A stretch of 64,000 nt of DNA. Source: Burkholderiaceae bacterium. GTDB lineage: Bacteria; Pseudomonadota; Gammaproteobacteria; Burkholderiales; Burkholderiaceae. The notes below the pieces were generated by a model. The model worked only from the letters and a program-made list of their open reading frames with translations, was not told the DNA's origin and searched no databases. The stretch lies in assembly GCA_947455485.1 (NCBI GenBank), contig CANGNV010000009.1, forward strand, positions 1-64,000, in the 5' to 3' direction. Both the position numbers and the translations under genes were made by a program. Shown here piece by piece: positions 58,132 through 64,000 of this stretch; positions within the stretch are counted from its first letter, which is position 1; each line of letters begins with the position of its first letter.

Positions 58132-58804
58132 ATTTAGGTGGTTTGAGGTCTCGACCAAGTAAAAAGATTTCTGAAGACTTCGCTCTGGACGCTTTTGGCT
58201 TTCTGGAGGCCACTGTTTTAAAGACCTTTTTAAAGGATTCCACGATTTGGCTATAGCCGCTACCGTTGAAACACTTAATCAATAAGGCGCCTTCAGGCTT
58301 GAGGTGCTGAACTGAGAAATCCAGGGCAATCTCAGCCAAAAAAGCCATTCGAGCAGCATCTGCAACGCCTACCCCAGATAAATTAGGAGCCATATCCGAC
58401 ATCACGAGATCCACCTTTCCATCTGCATTGGCTGGCAAAAGCGCCTCTAAGGCCTTTAGACCCTCATCCTCACGGAAATCCCCCTGAATAAAGGAAACGT
58501 CCGCAATATCCTCCATCGGCAGAATATCGATAGCAATGATGATCCCATCGGGCTTGCCAGATTCAATATTGGGATTGTTTTTACCAAGCTCAGTCAGGCG
58601 ATTACGAGCGTACTGAGACCAGCTCCCAGGCGCGCTCCCGAGATCCACAATAGTCATACCTGCTTTGATTAGTCGGTCTTGTTCATCTATTTCGCTCAGC
58701 TTATAGACAGCTCGTGCGCGATAGCCCTCTTTTTGAGCCATCTTCACGTAAGGATCATTCAGATGATCCTGCAACCAACTTTTATTAAATTTATTCTTTG
58801 CCAC
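58130..58804 (-). CDS. rlmE: 23S rRNA (U2552 2'-O) methyltransferase RlmE
   Basis: 224 residues. It methylates the ribosome A-loop in 50S maturation. SAM site [14 protein letters not shown] and the catalytic lysine region ([21 protein letters not shown] start, [19 protein letters not shown]) match FtsJ/RlmE. GTG start at 58804. Upstream of ftsH as in many proteobacteria, and divergent from yhbY. Confidence 0.96.
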   Translation of the reverse strand: MAKNKFNKSWLQDHLNDPYVKMAQKEGYRARAVYKLSEIDEQDRLIKAGMTIVDLGSAPGSWSQYARNRLTELGKNNPNIESGKPDGIIIAIDILPMEDIADVSFIQGDFREDEGLKALEALLPANADGKVDLVMSDMAPNLSGVGVADAARMAFLAEIALDFSVQHLKPEGALLIKCFNGSGYSQIVESFKKVFKTVASRKPKASRAKSSEIFLLGRDLKPPK

Positions 58805-58942
58805 AACTTACCCACTTTCGGCGTCCATTTTCCTTGTTTATGCCCTACAAGGCAAAAGGAATCAACGTAAAACATCTTGATATAAGCCTATATGAGGCCG
58901 AAAGCCCTGTTTTACAAGCCCTAATGCTCTATCATCGAGCCC

Positions 58943-59569
58943 ATGACTGCACTTACTATTACCCCCGCACAACGCAAATCCCTTAAAGCTGACGCCCATG
59001 GACTAAGTCCAGTCGTCATGATTGGTGGGGATGGCCTGACCCCTGCGGTCATTAAAGAGGCTAAGTTAGCCATTTCTCATCACGGCCTAATCAAGGTTCG
59101 CGTCTTTGGCGATGACCGCGATGCACGTATTGCGATCTATGAGGAGCTTTGCGACAAACTTGGCGCAGCTCCAGTTCAGCACATTGGGAAATTACTCGTG
59201 CTTTGGAAGCCAATTGATATTGTTGATGCGGCCCTCTCCAATTTAGGAAGATCTAGCAAGCAAACTAAGAAATCATTGCAAGCACCTCGCACTAAGCGCC
59301 AACCGAATCGGGTTGTCGCAAAAGCTGGTGTTCGTACTAGCACCTCCGAGAGATCAGATCGACGCTCTGCAGCAAGCAAGTCGCCTTTTGAAAGAGTTGC
59401 GGCTGCAAAAAGTGCTACTCCAAAGAAACGCGTTCTGCGTGCCGATGCTGCCGAGTCAAAGATTGGCTGGTCATCACCCGGCTACCGCAAAGCTGTTGCA
59501 GCACCTGCGCCAATTAAGAAACGTAAAGTACGTATGAGCAGCACAAAGAAGAAATCCTTGGGCTCTTGA
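58943..59569 (+). CDS. yhbY: YhbY-type CRM-domain RNA-binding protein with basic extension
   Basis: 208 residues. The first 97 are a CRS1/YhbY domain (LKADAHGLSPVVMIGGDGLTPAVIKE; GxxG-like VRVFGDDRDAR) that binds pre-50S RNA. The other 110 residues are a basic, Ser/Lys/Arg-rich, probably disordered tail not found in the 97-residue E. coli protein. It ends before a strong terminator. Confidence 0.92.
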   Translation: MTALTITPAQRKSLKADAHGLSPVVMIGGDGLTPAVIKEAKLAISHHGLIKVRVFGDDRDARIAIYEELCDKLGAAPVQHIGKLLVLWKPIDIVDAALSNLGRSSKQTKKSLQAPRTKRQPNRVVAKAGVRTSTSERSDRRSAASKSPFERVAAAKSATPKKRVLRADAAESKIGWSSPGYRKAVAAPAPIKKRKVRMSSTKKKSLGS

Positions 59570-59592
59570 TGCAGAGAGCATCAAAGAGTTTT

Positions 59593-59619
59593 AAAAAACG
59601 CCGCTAGTCGGCGTTTTTT
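59593..59619. terminator. Bidirectional terminator
   Basis: AAAAAACGCCG / CGGCGTTTTTT with a 5-nt loop lies between convergent yhbY and the DUF4149 gene. The A/T flanks let it work on both strands. Confidence 0.9.
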
Positions 59620-59636
59620 ATTGCTTACCTCTTTCT

Positions 59637-60122
59637 TTACCTCTTAGTCAGTCGCCAAACCAAGGTGATACCCAAAAGACTCTGCAACATAAACAGAATG
59701 CTAGAGGCTCCGTGTAGTCTGCCAAACAAAGTGGCTGAGGGAGAAAGCATGACTGGCATGCCTTGAGCTAAAGCATTATCTCTGAGGGTATTCATCCAAG
59801 GGATGAAGATAAAGGCGGCTGCGATCGAACACAGCAGCATTGCCAATAAGAGCCAACGAATGAGTCTGAATTGATTAAGACCACGATTAACCAAGAGATT
59901 AGCCAACACCATTAGGCCGATACACACAATTAAGCTGAGGTAAGCCTCTAACTTAAAAATACTGCCAGCCACCATACCGGCGGCTTGACGGTCAGTCATC
60001 GTACTAAAAATAGCTGGAGCGACTAAGTAACCTACAGTGAGGAGGCTACCCACCCATAAACCCGCAATCAAAATAAAAAGTCTTTGAGCCCCCATATGGT
60101 TCGGAGTCTCTAGATTCTGCAT
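59637..60122 (-). CDS. DUF4149 family membrane protein
   Basis: 161 residues with four hydrophobic segments and a motif of the DUF4149 family (GSLLTVGYLVAPAIFSTMTDRQAAGMVAGSIF). Function unknown. It lies 15 bp after greA and closes the carA-carB-greA unit. Confidence 0.83.
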   Translation of the reverse strand: MQNLETPNHMGAQRLFILIAGLWVGSLLTVGYLVAPAIFSTMTDRQAAGMVAGSIFKLEAYLSLIVCIGLMVLANLLVNRGLNQFRLIRWLLLAMLLCSIAAAFIFIPWMNTLRDNALAQGMPVMLSPSATLFGRLHGASSILFMLQSLLGITLVWRLTKR

Positions 60123-60137
60123 ATTAATTTGGGTTTA

Positions 60138-60614
60138 TTAGATGTAGCGAACCGCGAGAATCTCTACTTCGCGATTACCACCAGGGGCTTGGACTGCAAC
60201 TACATCACCCTCTTCTTTGCTGATTAAAGCGCGGGCTATTGGGGAGCTAATGGAGATCTTATTAAATTCAATATCGGCTTCGTCGTCACCAACAATCTGA
60301 TAAGTCAGCTTGGTGCCATCTTCTAAATCTTCAAGATCTACAGTTGCACCGAATACGATGCGACCATTGACATCTAACGTTGCAGGATCAATGATTTGAG
60401 CAGCAGAAAGCTTTCCTTCAAGCTCCTGAATACGGCCTTCAATAAAGCCCTGCTTCTCTTTAGCGGCATCGTACTCAGCGTTCTCAGAAAGATCGCCCTG
60501 CGCACGTGCCTCAGAGATTGCATTAATCACTGATGGACGCTCTACATGCTTTAAGCGATGCAACTCTTCTTTGAGGAGCTCTGCGCCATGCTTAGTAATG
60601 GGGATTGTGTTCAT
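60138..60614 (-). CDS. greA: Transcription elongation factor GreA
   Basis: 158 residues: an N-terminal coiled coil with the acidic tip ([20 protein letters not shown]) that stimulates RNA cleavage in backtracked polymerase, and a C-terminal FKBP-like domain ([17 protein letters not shown]). It follows carB by 19 bp. Confidence 0.97.
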   Translation of the reverse strand: MNTIPITKHGAELLKEELHRLKHVERPSVINAISEARAQGDLSENAEYDAAKEKQGFIEGRIQELEGKLSAAQIIDPATLDVNGRIVFGATVDLEDLEDGTKLTYQIVGDDEADIEFNKISISSPIARALISKEEGDVVAVQAPGGNREVEILAVRYI

Positions 60615-60633
60615 ACTTCTTACCTAACTTAAT

Positions 60634-63600
60634 TTAATTGAGAGTCTTATGCAGATTCTGCAATGAATACACTTCAAGAGACTCTTTATTGCCATTTTGT
60701 GATGTCATCAAACCATCCATCACTGCACGTGCTGCACTAATTGTGGTGTAGTAGGTCACGTTATTGGCTTGGGCACTAGTACGAATGGAGCGGGAATCGG
60801 CAATCGCAGTACGAGTCTCGTCAACGGTAGTAAAGACAAGTGAGATCTCACCATTCTTGATCAAGTCAACAATATGTGGACGACCATCTTTCACTTTATT
60901 GACTACGCGTACTGGTAATCCAGCAGCCTCAATCGCTGCAGCAGTGCCTTTGGTAGCAACCATTGGGAAACCTAACTGATGCAAGAGCTTAGCCACTTCG
61001 ACTGCTTTTGGCTTATCGCTATCTTTTACTGTTAACACCACAGTTCCACTCTTCGGCAGCTTAATACCAGCACCTAGCTGAGATTTAAATAAGGCTTCAC
61101 CGAAAGTTTTACCTACGCCCATCACTTCACCAGTTGAACGCATCTCTGGTCCGAGAATTGGATCGATACCTGGGAACTTGTTGAATGGGAATACCGCTTC
61201 TTTAACGGAGAAATACTCTGGCTTCACTTCAGCTTTAATGCCTTGCTGATCTAAAGTCTGACCCACCATGCAGCGCGCTGCAATCTTGGCCAACTGCAAG
61301 CCGGTTGCCTTGGATACAAATGGCACGGTTCGAGAAGCGCGTGGGTTTACTTCGAGAACATAAATGACATCCTTGCCATCGACATTCTGAATAGCAAATT
61401 GCACGTTCATTAAGCCAACTACGTTCAGGCCTTTGGCCATTGCAGCGGTTTGACGCTTAATCTCCGCAATCGTCTCATCAGAGAGGGAGTACGGTGGCAA
61501 TGAGCACGCAGAGTCCCCAGAGTGAACGCCGGCCTGCTCAATATGCTCCATCACACCACCAATGAAGACACGTTGACCATCACTAATACAGTCAACGTCG
61601 CACTCAATCGCATCATTTAAGAAACGATCGAGCAATACTGGTGAATCATGAGATACCTTGACCGCTTCACGCATATAACGCTCGAGGTCACGACCGTCAT
61701 GAACGATTTCCATTGCGCGACCACCTAATACATAGGAAGGACGCACTACCAATGGGTAGCCAATCTCTTCGGCAAGCTTCAAGGCCTCATCTTCCGCACG
61801 AGCGGTACGGTTAGGCGGCTGACGCAAGTTCAACTCATGCAATAACTTTTGGAAGCGCTCGCGATCTTCTGCAGCATCAATCATGTCTGGTGAAGTACCG
61901 ATGATAGGTACGCCATTTGCCTCAAGATCTAATGCCAACTTCAAAGGAGTTTGACCGCCATACTGAACGATCACGCCCTTCGGCTTTTCTTTGGCAACAA
62001 TCTCTAAAACATCTTCCAGGGTCAATGGCTCAAAATACAAGCGATCGGAAGTGTCGTAGTCAGTGGAAACAGTTTCTGGGTTGCAGTTCACCATGATGGT
62101 TTCATAACCATCTTCGCGCATGGCTAAGGCAGCATGTACGCAGCAATAGTCAAACTCGATACCTTGACCAATACGGTTTGGACCACCACCCAGCACCATG
62201 ATCTTGTCTTTAGTGGTTGGCTGTGACTCGCACTCGCCGTGCTCTGCTTCATAAGTGGAATACAAATAAGCAGTGTTTGTAGAGAACTCAGCCGCACAGG
62301 TATCTACGCGCTTATACACAGGCACCACTTTTAAACGATGACGTGCTGCACGAACGGAGGAAGCATCAACTCCCAACAACTTCGCTAAGCGACGATCTGA
62401 AAAACCTTTTTGTTTGATGAAACGCAACTCCGGCGCTGACAAGCTATCGATCTTGCGCTGCTTGAGCTCGGTTTCCATGGTGATGAGTTCTTCGATCTGC
62501 TCCAAGAACCAAGGATCCACCTTGGTCTCGTTGTAAATCTCATCTAAACCCATGCCCATACGGAAGGCATCTGCCAAATACCAAATACGATCTGGGCCTG
62601 GTTCGCCGATTTCTTGAATGATGTCATCCAAGTCTGTAGAAACTTCATCTAGACCGTCAACGCCAACCTCTAAACCACGTAATGCTTTTTGGAATGATTC
62701 TTGGAAAGTGCGGCCAATGGCCATCACCTCACCTACAGACTTCATCTGCGTTGTCAGACGAGAGTCTGCTTGCGGGAATTTCTCAAACGCAAAGCGAGGA
62801 ATCTTAGTGACAACGTAATCGATGGATGGCTCAAAGGATGCCGGGGTAGCGCCACCAGTAATGTCATTCTTCAACTCATCCAAGGTATAACCAACCGCTA
62901 GCTTCGCAGCAATCTTGGCGATCGGGAAACCAGTTGCTTTAGAAGCCAAGGCAGATGAACGTGAAACACGTGGATTCATCTCGATGACGATCATGCGACC
63001 ATCGACTGGATTAATGGAGAACTGAACGTTTGAACCACCAGTATCTACACCAATCTCACGCAATACCGCAATTGAGGCGTTTCGGAGAATTTGATACTCT
63101 TTATCCGTCAATGTTTGCGCTGGGGCAACAGTGATTGAGTCACCGGTATGCACACCCATTGGATCTAAGTTCTCAATTGAGCAAACAATGATGCAGTTAT
63201 CGGCACGGTCACGTACCACTTCCATCTCGAACTCTTTCCAGCCCAAGAGAGACTCTTCAATCAAGAGCTCACGTGTTGGCGACAAATCTAAGCCGCGTTT
63301 GCAAATCTCTTCAAACTCTTCACGGTTGTATGCAATACCACCGCCTGATCCACCCATAGTGAATGAAGGACGAATCACGACTGGGAAACCTAAGCTGCCA
63401 GTTTCCTTCTGAATGCGTTGCTGAACTTCATGCGCCTCATCCATTGAGTGTGCAATGCCAGACTTCGCTGAACCGAGACCAATCTTGGTCATCGCATCTT
63501 TAAACTTTTGACGGTCTTCTGCTTTATCAATCGCCTCTGGTGAAGCGCCAATCAATTCGCAACCGTATTTCTCGAGAACGCCATGGCGATGCAAATCGAG

Positions 63601-63897
63601 TGCGCAATTCAAGGCAGTTTGACCGCCCATCGTTGGCAAAATCGCATCCGGTTTCTCAGTGGCAATAATGCGCTCTACTACTTCCCAAGTAATTGGCTCG
63701 ATGTAAGTCACATCCGCCATCTCTGGGTCAGTCATGATGGTCGCAGGATTGCTGTTCACCAAAATGACTTTGTAGCCTTCATCACGCAAAGCCTTACAAG
63801 CTTGCGCGCCAGAATAGTCAAACTCACAAGCTTGTCCAATGACAATCGGGCCTGCACCAATAATCAGGATGCTCTTAATGTCGCTACGCTTAGGCAT
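60634..63897 (-). CDS. carB: Carbamoyl-phosphate synthase large subunit
   Basis: 1087 residues: two ATP-grasp halves (GSGGGIAYN in the first, [14 protein letters not shown] in the second), an oligomerisation domain between, and a C-terminal allosteric domain. It makes carbamoyl phosphate for arginine and pyrimidines. Its ATG overlaps the carA stop by 1 nt (TAATG). Confidence 0.98.
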   Translation of the reverse strand: MPKRSDIKSILIIGAGPIVIGQACEFDYSGAQACKALRDEGYKVILVNSNPATIMTDPEMADVTYIEPITWEVVERIIATEKPDAILPTMGGQTALNCALDLHRHGVLEKYGCELIGASPEAIDKAEDRQKFKDAMTKIGLGSAKSGIAHSMDEAHEVQQRIQKETGSLGFPVVIRPSFTMGGSGGGIAYNREEFEEICKRGLDLSPTRELLIEESLLGWKEFEMEVVRDRADNCIIVCSIENLDPMGVHTGDSITVAPAQTLTDKEYQILRNASIAVLREIGVDTGGSNVQFSINPVDGRMIVIEMNPRVSRSSALASKATGFPIAKIAAKLAVGYTLDELKNDITGGATPASFEPSIDYVVTKIPRFAFEKFPQADSRLTTQMKSVGEVMAIGRTFQESFQKALRGLEVGVDGLDEVSTDLDDIIQEIGEPGPDRIWYLADAFRMGMGLDEIYNETKVDPWFLEQIEELITMETELKQRKIDSLSAPELRFIKQKGFSDRRLAKLLGVDASSVRAARHRLKVVPVYKRVDTCAAEFSTNTAYLYSTYEAEHGECESQPTTKDKIMVLGGGPNRIGQGIEFDYCCVHAALAMREDGYETIMVNCNPETVSTDYDTSDRLYFEPLTLEDVLEIVAKEKPKGVIVQYGGQTPLKLALDLEANGVPIIGTSPDMIDAAEDRERFQKLLHELNLRQPPNRTARAEDEALKLAEEIGYPLVVRPSYVLGGRAMEIVHDGRDLERYMREAVKVSHDSPVLLDRFLNDAIECDVDCISDGQRVFIGGVMEHIEQAGVHSGDSACSLPPYSLSDETIAEIKRQTAAMAKGLNVVGLMNVQFAIQNVDGKDVIYVLEVNPRASRTVPFVSKATGLQLAKIAARCMVGQTLDQQGIKAEVKPEYFSVKEAVFPFNKFPGIDPILGPEMRSTGEVMGVGKTFGEALFKSQLGAGIKLPKSGTVVLTVKDSDKPKAVEVAKLLHQLGFPMVATKGTAAAIEAAGLPVRVVNKVKDGRPHIVDLIKNGEISLVFTTVDETRTAIADSRSIRTSAQANNVTYYTTISAARAVMDGLMTSQNGNKESLEVYSLQNLHKTLN

Positions 63898-64000
63898 TAT
63901 TTGCCCCCCTTATTGCTAACAGCGGCAGCATTCATTAGCTCCACAAAACGATCAAATAAATAGGCGATGTCATGAGGACCAGGTGAGGCCTCAGGGTGAC
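63897..64000 (-). CDS. carA: Carbamoyl-phosphate synthase small subunit (partial)
   Basis: Only the C-terminal 33 codons are in the window. They read [18 protein letters not shown] and continue to a TAA at 63899-63897. [12 protein letters not shown] is the typical end of the CarA glutaminase subunit, and the position directly before carB fits. Confidence 0.93.
   Translation of the reverse strand, partial: HPEASPGPHDIAYLFDRFVELMNAAAVSNKGGK

Overview
The window reads as a chromosomal segment of a free-living freshwater betaproteobacterium of the family Burkholderiaceae, most probably Polynucleobacter or a close relative. This is an inference from the protein sequences, the compact layout, and the mix of gene clusters (infC-thrS, relA, scoAB, gltIJKL, pst-pho, glmM-folP-ftsH-rlmE, carAB-greA). 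No species can be fixed from the sequence alone.

Layout. (1) 1-24.4 kb is core chromosome: infC (cut by the left edge), thrS, tRNA-Val, relA, a cation-efflux/hydrolase fusion, CoA-transferase genes, ETF-ubiquinone oxidoreductase, aroC, two MFS carriers, a rhodanese gene broken by an in-frame stop, a histone H1-like protein, a first PPK2 kinase, a haloacetate-dehalogenase-like hydrolase, small secreted or lipoproteins, and a glutamate/aspartate ABC transporter. (2) 24,531-37,128 is an integrated element of about 12.5 kb in the 3' end of a tRNA-Arg gene, bounded by 54-bp direct repeats. It carries a tyrosine integrase, a primase-helicase type replication protein, and a three-gene operon (MmeI-like DNA methyltransferase, SF2 helicase, GIY-YIG protein) that looks like a DNA-modification defence system. 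A palindromic operator candidate, an XRE regulator and several unknown genes accompany it. (3) 37.3-53.8 kb is a phosphate-stress region: a TonB receptor, a second PPK2, an OlsA-like acyltransferase, a PlcP-like phospholipase C, a lipid glycosyltransferase, diacylglycerol kinase, OlsB, exopolyphosphatase, a GDCCVxC-type small protein, then phoR-phoB-phoU-pstB-pstA-pstC-pstS. (4) 53.8-64 kb is housekeeping: glmM, folP, ftsH, rlmE, yhbY, greA, carB and the end of carA.

How the genes work together. The third region makes a coherent prediction. When phosphate runs out, PhoB would switch on phosphate uptake (pst), polyphosphate metabolism (ppk2, ppx) and replacement of phospholipids by phosphorus-free lipids. 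PlcP would strip the phosphate headgroup, the glycosyltransferase would turn the resulting diacylglycerol into glycolipid, and OlsB plus OlsA would make ornithine lipid. Pho-box-like sequences lie before pstS, ppk2 and plcP, and a mirrored pair lies between two small divergent genes. The boxes were found by eye and score 10-12 of 14 consensus positions.

The two most interesting items are this lipid-remodelling region and the methyltransferase-helicase-GIY-YIG operon of the island. Whether either is undescribed cannot be judged without database searches.
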